The position numbers and the translations under genes are program-made. 18,859 nucleotides of DNA from DASXTB01 sp036505615. Lineage in GTDB: Bacteria; Acidobacteriota; UBA6911; JACQSX01. A model generated the notes under the pieces. That model saw only the letters and a list, made by a program, of their open reading frames with translations, was not told the origin of the DNA and did no database searches. The DNA is taken from NCBI GenBank assembly GCA_036505615.1, contig DASXTB010000403.1, forward strand, positions 1-18,859, read 5' to 3'. Positions within the stretch are counted from its first letter, which is position 1, and each line of letters opens with the position of its first letter. Positions 1-8,021 of this stretch are shown piece after piece.

Positions 1-2267
1 CGGGCCGTCAAAATCCCCTGGCGCGCGACGCGAAAGCGCCGCTGGCGGGCGGAAAAATCTTCGCCACCCTCTGCCAATCTTGCCATGGAAATCGAGGCGG
101 CGGCGGACGCGCGCCTGCCATGCGCAATCAAAATTTTAAGCACGGCAGCACGGATGGCCAGCTCTTCGACAGCATTCAAAATGGCATCCCAGGCACGGAA
201 ATGCCCGCATCCGGCCTCAAGCCGAACGAAATCTGGCAGGTGATTACCTATATCCGGCAGTTGACCGGCGCTTATCAGGAACGCGTTCCTGGAGATCCTG
301 CGACCGGCCGAAAGGTGCTCACAGGAAAGGGTGATTGCCTGAAGTGCCACGAGGTCAACGGCGAGGGCAGCCGTTTGGGGCCCGATCTGTCGACAATCGG
401 CTCCTGGTCTGTAGCCGAACTTCGCAAAGCGCTGCTTCAACCGGGCACGCGCGAGGGATATGAATCCGATCTTGTTTCCATCCAAACAAAAGACGGCCGT
501 ACCCTGCGCGGCTTGCGGCGAAACGAAGACACCTTCTCGTTGCAGTTGATGGATGAAAGTGAAAACTTGCTGGCATTTTCTAAGGCGGATCTGGCAGAGG
601 TAAAGCACGAGCAAAAGTCCCTGATGCCAGACTATAACGCGCGGCTGTCACCCATTGAGCTGCGAGACCTGATCGCGTACCTGAAAACGTTAAAGATGCG
701 CGATCTGGCCAAAACCGTGGCAGCGCCCGTGACAGGCGCGCTGCAATACGAGCGCATTGTGAACACGCGCGGCGAACCGCACAATTGGCTCACCTACTGG
801 GGAGACTACCAGGGGACCCATTTCTCTCCTCTAAAACAAATCAATATCGACAACGTTGACGGACTGCAGGCGCGTTGGGTGCACGAGGCGGGCGCGGGCC
901 TGCTTGAATCGACGCCGCTTGTGGTTGACGGAATCATGTATACGACAGGGCATTCGGGCCGCGTCTTTGGTCTTGACGCCGCAACCGGACGCCTCATATG
1001 GGAGTACAAGCACAAACCCGCCAACCCAAAGCACCAGCTGGCCGGCCAGGTGAACCGCGGCGTGTCCATGCTGGGCGGCCGGCTGTTTGCGGTGACACCG
1101 GATGCTTACATCATTTCTCTGGAAGCGAAGACAGGACGGCTCTTGTGGCAAACCCAAATGGCCAACGCGAGCCACGGTTATTACGCGACTATGGCGCCAC
1201 TGGCTCTGAAGGACAGAATCATTGCTGGAATTTCCGGAGGCGAGGAAGGGATACGCGGCTTTATAGATGCATATGATCCCGCGACGGGCAAACGGCTGTG
1301 GCGCTTCTACACCATTCCGGGGCCGGGAGAATTTGGTCATGAGACCTGGGAAGGCAACAGTTGGCGAACCGGCGGCGGTCCGACATGGATGACCGGCACT
1401 TATGATCCCGAGCTCAACCTTGTCTACTGGGGCGTGGGGAATCCTTCGCCCGATTTAAATGGCGATCTGCGCAAAGGTGACAACCTGCTTACCTGCTCGA
1501 TCGTTGCGCTGGATCCGGACTCTGGCCAGCGAAAGTGGCATTTCCAATTTACACCGCACGACACACGGGATTGGGATTCCAATGAAACGCCCGTTCTAGT
1601 GGACCGGGAGTTTCAGGGAAAGAGGCGTAAGCTGCTGCTTCATGCCGACCGCAATGCCTTCTTCTACGTTCTAGACCGGGTCACAGGTGAATTCTTGCTC
1701 GGAAAACCTTTCGCGCGGCAAACATGGGCCGAGGGGCTGGACAAAAATGGCCGCCCCATACTTCGAGCGGATGCAGAACCTTCATCGAAGGGAACGCTAA
1801 TTTATCCCAATTCGGCGGGAGCGACAAATTGGCAGGCTCCTTCGTATGACCCGGCATCCGGGTGGTTTTATTTCACATTTCACGAACAGGGGAATGTTTA
1901 CGTAAAGCAAACCCAAGCTTACCAGCGGGGAAGATCTTACTGGGCCGGCAGAACGTATTCGGCCGGAGAGCCGCCGTATGGAGGGATAAAGGCATTGGAT
2001 CCCGCGACAGGCGAAATCAAATGGGAGTATCGGTTTCAGAAAGGCGGATACGGCGCCGGATGCCTGGCGACGGCGGGTGGAGTTGTTTTTGCCGCAAGCA
2101 GCGAAGGAAACCTGGTGGCATTGGATTCCCGCACCGGAAAACTGCTCTGGCGCTTTCAAACCGGCGCCGAGATCCACGCCTCTCCCATGAGTTACCAGGT
2201 AGCCGGCAAGCAGTACATCGCGCTGGCAGCAGGACAAAATTTGATCAGCTTTGCGCTGCCGGAATAA
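1..2267 (+). CDS. Di-haem cytochrome c / PQQ-dependent dehydrogenase fusion (5' end outside window)
   Basis: Periplasmic quinohaemoprotein, probably oxidising an alcohol or sugar and passing electrons to its own c-type haems. The frame is open from base 3 with no stop before the first in-frame ATG at 120, and a haem motif CQSCH at 72-86 lies upstream of that ATG, so the true start is left of the window. A second haem motif, CLKCH, is at 336-350. It is followed by a segment resembling the planctomycete/verrucomicrobial haem-binding domain (DGRTLRG, then LMPDY as a likely Met ligand region). From about 740 to the end is an eight-bladed PQQ propeller with repeated DxxTGxxxW motifs. Asp-Trp-Asp at 1569-1577 sits at the catalytic Asp position. 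The vicinal Cys pair of methanol dehydrogenases is absent: the matching site reads LAGQVNRG. The substrate cannot be read from the sequence. The gene converges with the cohesin gene that ends at 2419. Confidence 0.9.
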   Translation, partial: GRQNPLARDAKAPLAGGKIFATLCQSCHGNRGGGGRAPAMRNQNFKHGSTDGQLFDSIQNGIPGTEMPASGLKPNEIWQVITYIRQLTGAYQERVPGDPATGRKVLTGKGDCLKCHEVNGEGSRLGPDLSTIGSWSVAELRKALLQPGTREGYESDLVSIQTKDGRTLRGLRRNEDTFSLQLMDESENLLAFSKADLAEVKHEQKSLMPDYNARLSPIELRDLIAYLKTLKMRDLAKTVAAPVTGALQYERIVNTRGEPHNWLTYWGDYQGTHFSPLKQINIDNVDGLQARWVHEAGAGLLESTPLVVDGIMYTTGHSGRVFGLDAATGRLIWEYKHKPANPKHQLAGQVNRGVSMLGGRLFAVTPDAYIISLEAKTGRLLWQTQMANASHGYYATMAPLALKDRIIAGISGGEEGIRGFIDAYDPATGKRLWRFYTIPGPGEFGHETWEGNSWRTGGGPTWMTGTYDPELNLVYWGVGNPSPDLNGDLRKGDNLLTCSIVALDPDSGQRKWHFQFTPHDTRDWDSNETPVLVDREFQGKRRKLLLHADRNAFFYVLDRVTGEFLLGKPFARQTWAEGLDKNGRPILRADAEPSSKGTLIYPNSAGATNWQAPSYDPASGWFYFTFHEQGNVYVKQTQAYQRGRSYWAGRTYSAGEPPYGGIKALDPATGEIKWEYRFQKGGYGAGCLATAGGVVFAASSEGNLVALDSRTGKLLWRFQTGAEIHASPMSYQVAGKQYIALAAGQNLISFALPE

Positions 2268-2284
2268 GTCCACTGCGTGGTGTC

Positions 2285-2346
2285 CGCCGTGTCCTTCCTT
2301 GGTGGTTCAGATTTTTTTAACCACAACGGACACCAAGGACACGGCG
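2285..2346. repeat. GGACAC-type hairpin, copy A
   Basis: Imperfect inverted repeat with arms 2285-2307 and 2319-2346 around a loop holding seven T (2312-2318). It lies between the stops of two convergent genes. The right arm contains ACCAAGGACACGGCG, shared with copy B (9379-9446) and close to copy C (11990-12048). The T run is in the loop, not after the stem, so this is not a textbook intrinsic terminator, though a hairpin here could still protect or end both transcripts. Confidence 0.75.
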
Positions 2347-2418
2347 CTGGCAAGTATCACCTTCAAAGCCCGGGGCGCCATCGGTCCAATTCCGAAAACG
2401 TCATATTCGCATGCGTTT

Positions 2419-4209
2419 TCAAAAGTTCCTGCTGAAGACGTTGCTTTTTAGGCCACGGGCATCGGTGGCTTGCACGTCTACACGGTCGGGACTGAGCGTG
2501 CCGAACGGGGTTTGCACGCCGATGCCGGTAAAAGTAAAGCTGATTGTCCCGGACTTTATCCCCACCAGGTTCACGTCGGCCGGTGAATTCAGCACTTTGG
2601 TCAACGTCAAGGTGCCCTGCCGATAAAACGCAAATTCCAGCTTCACAATGTCTCCGTCCGGATCGCTCAATTGCACATCCACCTTGGCCGAATCGCTGCT
2701 TATCGACGTCACCCTGACATCGTTGATTGTCGGAGCCGTCCCGACACTGCTGATCGTAAATGACAGAGCGTTAGAGGCTCCTCCTCCCGGGGTGCCGTTA
2801 AACACCGTGACAGTGGCTGTACCCGCATTGGCAATATCCGAGGCCCCAATGGATGCGCTCAGTTGTGAGCTGCTCACAAACGTGGTGGGCCGATCGGACC
2901 CATTCCAACGCACTACCGAGCTGTTGGTGAAATTCGATCCGTTCACGGTTAACTTGAAGGCTGCGCCTCCGGCAGCGGCCGAGGTCGGATCAAGACTCGA
3001 AATGGTGGGAACGGGATTGGCAGGACTCGGCGGCACGAACACCGCTTGGATCACGGGAAACGTAGTGATTAATCTCCCCTGCACTTTCAGCGCTACAGCA
3101 GTTACTGCCAATGGTGCTGAGGCTTCGATGGACCCAGAGAACTCCGACTGGTTGGCGAGATTGCTGAAATACTCTGTCGCAAAGCGCGGCAGATGCTGGC
3201 CGGCAGCCAAGACGGTTTTCTGCGAAGAAATTATCGTGCCGGTCTTGTCTCGGAGCGTGAGGGTAAGTTCTACCGCCTGCCCGGAGATGTTGGCAAAGGC
3301 AATACCAGTATCGGCTGCGCCTTTCTGGTAAAGCACAGGGATGGAGAATCTCGTTCCCGGCGAAGAAGCGCCAACGCCGGCCTCGGCAATGGTCTTGCCG
3401 GTGTCGTCCAACTGCGTGAATAAAATTGTTCCGCCCAGAGGACCGGTGGCGCTGACGCGCGCATAGCCGACAGAGATCGGGCCACTGCCATCTGTTTGCA
3501 AGAAGGCCGAACCGTTCTCCGGCACGGTAAACGTAAAACTTGAGCCGCTGCGGCCGTCGGTAAGCTTGACGGTGAAAGCTGTGCCGTCAGATTTAAAGAA
3601 ACGCGCTTCCCCGGTCGTCAAGGCTCCGGTCCGATTCACGAAAATCAAGGTAGTAAAAAAACTTCCTCCCGGAAAAATCCCATTGGCAATTTGTGGAAAC
3701 ACCAACTCATTTGAGCCAGGAGCCGGCATGTCGGTGTCCGTCCCGATAAAAACTGTTCCATCTTTGGTGGTCACCGTCACGCTGTTGCCGCTGGCATCGG
3801 AGGCTTGAACATCCGAAAGATGGATGGTGCTGGCTCGGCCGTTGGGAGCGCTGCTGGGGATCTGAATCAAGACGTTAAGCAGAATGCCGCTGCCCGGCTT
3901 CAACCGGGAAAGCGAGCTGGAAAATACCACAACGCTGAACTGGTTCCCCTGACGACCGGTGCCGATGTTGTGATCGGCAAGCGCCTCGCCGCGAACGGGC
4001 GCCTTGTCGTCAGGAACCGACACGACATCGGCTTCAAAATTCAGCACGAACTGAATTCCGCTGATATCTTTTCCCTCGCTAACTACAACGGGCACAAGAA
4101 CCTTAGAACCCGGTGTGGCTTTGACGTCGCGTATGCTCAACTGAACCTGGCCGAAGGCGAAAGTCGAGGCTAGAAGAACAACCGCGGTAAAAGGAATTCG
4201 TTTCATCAT
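2419..4209 (-). CDS. Secreted cohesin-domain protein with IPT/TIG and C-terminal Ig-like domains
   Basis: A 596-residue exported protein. A signal peptide (residues 1-20, ending AFG before QVQLS) leads into a cohesin-like beta-sandwich (about 21-158, with the pattern VPVVVSEG..ISGIQFVLNFEADVV). Next is a conserved filler domain (about 166-388, FPQIANG to ITTFPVI) that I associate with acidobacterial secreted proteins. An IPT/TIG domain follows (about 398-487, with LTVNGSNFTNSSVVRWNG), then a final Ig-like segment (about 492-596). Residues 1-388 are a close paralogue of the 389-residue protein at 8022-9191. The IPT domain resembles the first IPT of the dockerin protein at 5231-7861. Cohesins bind dockerins, and the nearest dockerin is two genes upstream; that pairing is inferred. 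Two ATGs stand in tandem (4209, 4206) and neither has a good Shine-Dalgarno sequence. A 42-bp inverted repeat fills most of the upstream gap. Confidence 0.82.
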   Translation of the reverse strand: MMKRIPFTAVVLLASTFAFGQVQLSIRDVKATPGSKVLVPVVVSEGKDISGIQFVLNFEADVVSVPDDKAPVRGEALADHNIGTGRQGNQFSVVVFSSSLSRLKPGSGILLNVLIQIPSSAPNGRASTIHLSDVQASDASGNSVTVTTKDGTVFIGTDTDMPAPGSNELVFPQIANGIFPGGSFFTTLIFVNRTGALTTGEARFFKSDGTAFTVKLTDGRSGSSFTFTVPENGSAFLQTDGSGPISVGYARVSATGPLGGTILFTQLDDTGKTIAEAGVGASSPGTRFSIPVLYQKGAADTGIAFANISGQAVELTLTLRDKTGTIISSQKTVLAAGQHLPRFATEYFSNLANQSEFSGSIEASAPLAVTAVALKVQGRLITTFPVIQAVFVPPSPANPVPTISSLDPTSAAAGGAAFKLTVNGSNFTNSSVVRWNGSDRPTTFVSSSQLSASIGASDIANAGTATVTVFNGTPGGGASNALSFTISSVGTAPTINDVRVTSISSDSAKVDVQLSDPDGDIVKLEFAFYRQGTLTLTKVLNSPADVNLVGIKSGTISFTFTGIGVQTPFGTLSPDRVDVQATDARGLKSNVFSRNF

Positions 4210-4247
4210 AGGTTTTGTTAAGTGCTAACGCTGTACGCTCATCGAAA

Positions 4248-4365
4248 TGTCAGAGCCCGGAGCGTCAGCGACGGGTCCTGCCAGAGTAAGTCGGTGATCC
4301 AAACCTTTCACTGGCAAACGTTGTTACTCCGGCGGGACCCGTCGCTGACGCTCCGGGCTCTGACA
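4248..4365. repeat. Long inverted repeat, 42-bp arms
   Basis: Arms 4248-4289 and 4324-4365 are complementary over 42 bases with two mismatches, around a 34-base loop. The arm core is AGCCCGGAGCGTCAGCGACG. A 10-base direct repeat, CACTGGCAAA, occurs in the loop (4309-4318) and across the outer edge of the right arm (4364-4373). It lies between the stop of the lipoprotein-like gene and the start of the cohesin gene on the minus strand, so it could separate their transcripts. No protein is encoded. Confidence 0.85.
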
Positions 4366-4430
4366 CTGGCAAAATATCCGTGAGCATCAGGATCAATTTT
4401 TTCATATTACCTGTAAAATCGTATGTTGCG

Positions 4431-5234
4431 TCAAGGCGTGGTGACACCGACGAGTGGCACTTCCAAACTAGTCCTGTTGCCGCTTCCATCCCGGGCAGAA
4501 AGTTTCACACCGGCGGCCGCGGTTCCCGGTAGCCCTGCCGTAAAGGCGATCCTCACCGTCTGAGTTTTATTCAATGTGAACTGAGTAGGGGAGACCTCAA
4601 AAGAGCCCGAGGTTCCTCCATCGACTAATCCCGAGGTTGTAACCTCCAAAGTTCGGCCGTCGGCGCTGCGATTTACCACGGTGACGAACTGATCTCCGGA
4701 TCTTTGAAGGGTGCGCGCGGTAAATCTTAGCAACGGTGGAGCGGCCGAGATGAGAATCTTGAATTGCTGATCTGACCGAGGATCTTCACTGGAACCAGTC
4801 AAGAAGCGCACGTCTATCCAACCTCCATAAACGTGCCGAGCGTGGTTGGGAATTCCAGGGCCGGCTAAATCGATAATGAAGTAGTCGCCGTCGGAATAAA
4901 TTTTTCCAATTTCTCCATCCTTGGCAGTGCGGGTTATGTGAATGCTCGCTCCATTGGCCGAGTTTGCATTCTGTATTGTCCCAGTGGTCGCCCCCTGACC
5001 GCTACGAATGACGGTCCATGGCAGCGCCGGCGTTACCGAATCACAACCTCCATCACTGATTTTAACGTCCTTGGACTCCCCCTCTTTCAGAGTCACCGAC
5101 TGTGTTTCCAGTTGTACACAGTACGCGTCTGTGACGGGAGGATCTTTCTCGTTGTCGCAGTCACAAGCCTTCGTGAACAGCGCTACAAGCGCCAGCAGCG
5201 CATAAATGACAAGGTGTCTCAGTCTTTTCGTCAT
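4431..5234 (-). CDS. Lipoprotein-like exported protein, translationally coupled to the dockerin gene
   Basis: A 267-residue protein starting at the ATG at 5234. This start is chosen because it overlaps the upstream stop as ATGA (5234-5231) and is followed directly by a signal sequence; the reading frame extends 41 codons further upstream to a GTG, but that would overlap the dockerin gene and bury the signal. The N-terminus has a basic start (MTKRLRH), a hydrophobic core, then FTKAC at about residues 20-24. Cys24 could be lipidated, although Lys at -2 makes a poor lipobox. Asp at +2 would favour inner-membrane retention if proteobacterial sorting rules applied. The rest looks like two beta-sandwich segments, about 30-155 and 160-267. 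The second has the pattern FEVSPTQFTLNKTQTVRIAF seen in Ig-like surface modules. No enzymatic motif is visible. The 4-base overlap implies co-translation with the dockerin protein, possibly as its partner or membrane anchor. Confidence 0.75.
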   Translation of the reverse strand: MTKRLRHLVIYALLALVALFTKACDCDNEKDPPVTDAYCVQLETQSVTLKEGESKDVKISDGGCDSVTPALPWTVIRSGQGATTGTIQNANSANGASIHITRTAKDGEIGKIYSDGDYFIIDLAGPGIPNHARHVYGGWIDVRFLTGSSEDPRSDQQFKILISAAPPLLRFTARTLQRSGDQFVTVVNRSADGRTLEVTTSGLVDGGTSGSFEVSPTQFTLNKTQTVRIAFTAGLPGTAAAGVKLSARDGSGNRTSLEVPLVGVTTP

Positions 5235-7861
5235 GGGTTTGTAGTCAGTGTCAGCGGAAAGCGCACTTTCATGGGCGAAGTAGGCAGGTACATCCACTGT
5301 TGCGACGTAAACTCGACGACCGTGGGAATGTTTGTGCCCGCCGCCGGCAACACACACACAGGCGTATCAAAACGGATTAACACACCTTTTCCGGACAGAT
5401 CATAGTTTTGGACAAAGGCAAAGTCGAACATCACACCGGCGTTACTTGTTCCAGGCGACATGAACAACTGCGCGCGTTTGGAGGCGAAGCTCCCCTGTTC
5501 CTGTATATCAAAGATATGCCGCTTGGCTCCCGTGGCTTCCTGACCTCTATAAACCAGGTCCAATGTTTCGTTGTTGCCAAATTGGGTCCACAATGCCGAG
5601 CCCGCCGCCTTGTCCTTAATCAAGCCGGCTGTGCTCATTGTTCCGGAGTCCAGGCGGATTTGCGCCGTCGCGATCTTCACCCTGTCAGAGCCCTGGCTCA
5701 AATAAATCAACGGACCTACGGCGGCTCCGCCTTTCAAGTCGGAAAGCATCATCCACCCGTCGGGCGCAAACAGCGTTCGGAACCAATGCGGGTTGCTTGT
5801 CTGGTCATTTACCGTTACCTGCAGCGGAATGCCGGCTGAATCGGAGAGCGAATCGACATAAATGGCGCCGCGGGCAACGCTGACGACCAGTTTGTTCGGC
5901 GCAGCCGATGTCACCTCTGCTTCCACGCGCGGAGATCCAAAAGCTGCTGCAATAGTGACTTTATTGTTGCCTGGCGTCGAGCTGAATCCCGATCCCTCGA
6001 TTGTGACGACACGTCCTGTCTCGCCCTGATCCGGTGAGACGCGCGTGATCTGGGGAGCGCTGCCGGACGGGATCACTGTCTTAAAAGTCTTCGTGACGAC
6101 TTTGGTCATCGGCAGGTACTTGCCTTCAAACACAGAGGCCGACGTAAAAGTTGCCGTCACTGTGAATACTGTGTCCGCAGTCGATGGCAATCGAACGATG
6201 CTGTCAAACAGCGTGGTCTCCGAGTCGGTTCCAGAAATAATGACCGATTCCGGTAGAGGTTCCACAACTTGAGTGAATGTTACCGAATTGGTTGCGCCAA
6301 TCAGGCTCCCGGTTGCCGCGACAGCCAATGTTTGGCGGCCTTTGACGACGTCGTCGAATGTAAGAGGGCCTTTCATAAAAAGCTGAGTGTCCAGTTGGCT
6401 GAGCGAGCGAACGTTTCCCACCTGAACGAAACCATAAGTGCCGTCTGCGTCCACGTATCCGATCCGGTAGCCCTGTTTAAGGTTTGTAAAGTCGCCGGAA
6501 ACTGAATCCAACATGACCTTGGTTTTGGCAACAGTCATCTCCCCGTAAGAAGTACTGACCTTGAAGCTAAGTCCCGGTGCCGAACCGGCAAGCAGGTTGT
6601 GTGGAAGGATGTCAAATTTCGGATCGAATATCGGCTTCTGCACCCTCACAAAGATCCTCTGGGTTGCAGGGGAAGTCGCGCTGTCGCTGACTTCAATTGA
6701 GATATCGGCCACCGGCTTTCCGGTGTCGATGCCTGTAATCTCGACAATATTGCCTTTCAATTCGGCGCGCGCCGTGGCCTGATCGGTCGTCGAAAGCGGC
6801 TTGAGCTTGTAGGGCGGAGTCCCACCGCCAACCACCAGATTCTTCTTTCCACTGCCGGGTGGCAGCAGCAGGAACACACTTCCAGAAGGCTTAATTTCCA
6901 GCGCGGAAGCCGTGGTGGTTATCTCGAATGCAATCGGGTTGCTCTGTTGGCCGTTCGCTGTGACCGTAACACTGTATTTCTTTCCCGCAGTCAATCCGGC
7001 CGGTACCGTGGCAACAATTGAGTTTGTATTTCCGGACAGGACCTGCGCGGTTGTGTCGGAGACGTCGCTGAATTTCACCACATTGTTGGAAGCAGTCGCG
7101 TTAAAGTTGTTGCCAAGTATCGTGAACTGCGTCCCTACTTTGGCTTTGTTGGGTGAAATAAAGCGAATATTGACGGTCGAAAGCGGCGGAGCTGTCTTGG
7201 GCGCGATGTAGAAGGTTTTGCCGCCGGAAATCCCGCCGCCGGGCGCCGGATTTGAGACAACTACCGCAATGGTGTTGTCCACAGCAAGATCAGATGCCGC
7301 AATGAACGCTGTGAGTTGCGTCGCGCTTACAAAAGTGGTCGGCTTGGCTACGCCGTCCCACAGTACAACCGATGTATTGACAAAATTTGTGCCGATGAGA
7401 GTAACAGTCAGCGCCGGGTCTCCGGCAGTGGCTGAGCTAGGAGCGACGCTGCTAACAACGGGTACCGGGTTGTTGATCACCCTGCAATCATCGAGCAACT
7501 TTCGCTTGGTGATGTGCTGAAGCAGGCGCACCACATCGAGCACATCCACGCTTCCGTCGCCGTTCACGTCGGCGGCGTCCAACGCCGCTCCCGCAAGCAG
7601 TTGCTTTCCTAAGATGTGAGCCTGAATGAGAACGACGTCGCGAATATTGCGCTGGCCGTCACCGTTGACGTCGCCTGGACACCCAGAGGTTGCAAAGCGG
7701 ATCACCGGTGGCGTCGTACGGGAGACATGCTGGGGAAGAATTCGTACAACGGCGAACGTAAACAGCCCCAGCGCTGCCAGCTGCAAACAGGCGAGCAGAG
7801 TGCGGCGAAGACCACGCCGGCAGAAAACGTTTCGAAGATATTCGATGACAAAAGACCTCAT
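5231..7861 (-). CDS. Dockerin type I protein with multiple IPT/TIG domains
   Basis: An 876-residue exported or membrane-anchored protein. I chose the ATG at 7861 because GGAGGG lies 10 bases upstream (7872-7877); a TTG six codons earlier overlaps that ribosome binding site. A basic N-terminal stretch is followed by a hydrophobic helix (about residues 22-42). A dockerin type I pair of calcium-binding repeats follows (about 61-123), with DVNGDGQRNIRD and DVNGDGSVDVLD, enclosed by two cysteines (about 61 and 126). Beyond it are IPT/TIG domains at about 131-225, 232-325 and 630-725, an Ig-like segment with GGGTPPYKL (about 325-415), and an unrecognised C-terminal region. The dockerin is N-terminal, whereas in cellulosomal enzymes it is usually C-terminal, and no catalytic domain is attached. 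The neighbours encode two cohesin proteins on the same strand. The first IPT closely resembles that of the 596-residue cohesin protein. Confidence 0.83.
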   Translation of the reverse strand: MRSFVIEYLRNVFCRRGLRRTLLACLQLAALGLFTFAVVRILPQHVSRTTPPVIRFATSGCPGDVNGDGQRNIRDVVLIQAHILGKQLLAGAALDAADVNGDGSVDVLDVVRLLQHITKRKLLDDCRVINNPVPVVSSVAPSSATAGDPALTVTLIGTNFVNTSVVLWDGVAKPTTFVSATQLTAFIAASDLAVDNTIAVVVSNPAPGGGISGGKTFYIAPKTAPPLSTVNIRFISPNKAKVGTQFTILGNNFNATASNNVVKFSDVSDTTAQVLSGNTNSIVATVPAGLTAGKKYSVTVTANGQQSNPIAFEITTTASALEIKPSGSVFLLLPPGSGKKNLVVGGGTPPYKLKPLSTTDQATARAELKGNIVEITGIDTGKPVADISIEVSDSATSPATQRIFVRVQKPIFDPKFDILPHNLLAGSAPGLSFKVSTSYGEMTVAKTKVMLDSVSGDFTNLKQGYRIGYVDADGTYGFVQVGNVRSLSQLDTQLFMKGPLTFDDVVKGRQTLAVAATGSLIGATNSVTFTQVVEPLPESVIISGTDSETTLFDSIVRLPSTADTVFTVTATFTSASVFEGKYLPMTKVVTKTFKTVIPSGSAPQITRVSPDQGETGRVVTIEGSGFSSTPGNNKVTIAAAFGSPRVEAEVTSAAPNKLVVSVARGAIYVDSLSDSAGIPLQVTVNDQTSNPHWFRTLFAPDGWMMLSDLKGGAAVGPLIYLSQGSDRVKIATAQIRLDSGTMSTAGLIKDKAAGSALWTQFGNNETLDLVYRGQEATGAKRHIFDIQEQGSFASKRAQLFMSPGTSNAGVMFDFAFVQNYDLSGKGVLIRFDTPVCVLPAAGTNIPTVVEFTSQQWMYLPTSPMKVRFPLTLTTNP

Positions 7862-7871
7862 TGCTTCAAAA

Positions 7872-7877
7872 CCCTCC
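7872..7877 (-). promoter_or_regulatory. Ribosome binding site of the dockerin gene
   Basis: GGAGGG on the minus strand, 10 bases before the ATG at 7861. It decides the start: the in-frame TTG at 7879 begins inside this region, and the ATG gives an ordinary export N-terminus (MRSFVIEYLRN). Confidence 0.65.
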
Positions 7878-7879
7878 AA

Positions 7880-8020
7880 CTAATGCGCAATGATTTTCCT
7901 CTTGCGTCCGCGTGTTGCCCGAATCAATGACAGGGCAAAAAGTGCCGGTGGAGCCAAGGAACTCTGGCGCCAGGAATTCGAGCCTTTGCGTGGACAGCCA
8001 CCGAGCAATCCGATGACGAT
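7880..8020 (-). pseudogene. Possible fossil of a C-terminal sorting signal (no start codon)
   Basis: In the gap between the shorter cohesin gene and the dockerin gene, one minus-strand frame reads 46 codons to TAG (7882-7880). It contains IGLLGGCPRKG, then a hydrophobic stretch LAPPALFALSLI, then a basic end RATRGRKRK. That order (Gly/Cys, hydrophobic helix, Arg/Lys cluster, stop) is typical of PEP-CTERM- or MYXO-CTERM-like sorting tails. The frame is closed upstream by TGA at 8029-8027, has no ATG, and is out of frame with the cohesin gene that stops at 8022. It may be the shifted tail of a formerly longer protein, or chance. Confidence 0.3.
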
Positions 8021-8021
8021 A

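Noticed and set aside
120..2267. ATG at 120 as the start of the PQQ dehydrogenase
   Set aside because: The frame is open to the window edge, and an in-frame CXXCH haem motif (72-86) plus typical cytochrome sequence lies upstream of that ATG.
2285..2346. Hairpin A as a classical intrinsic terminator
   Set aside because: The T run is inside the loop and no T run follows the stem on either strand. The same holds for copies B and C, so I list them as repeats.
2648..3331. 227-codon plus-strand open frame
   Set aside because: It is the antisense shadow of the cohesin/IPT gene. Its composition mirrors the Ser/Thr/Val-rich coding strand and it has no ribosome binding site.
4431..5357. Longer 308-codon version of the lipoprotein-like gene starting at GTG 5357
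   Set aside because: It would overlap the dockerin gene by over 120 bases and place 41 non-signal residues before the signal peptide. The ATG at 5234 gives an ATGA overlap and a proper N-terminus.
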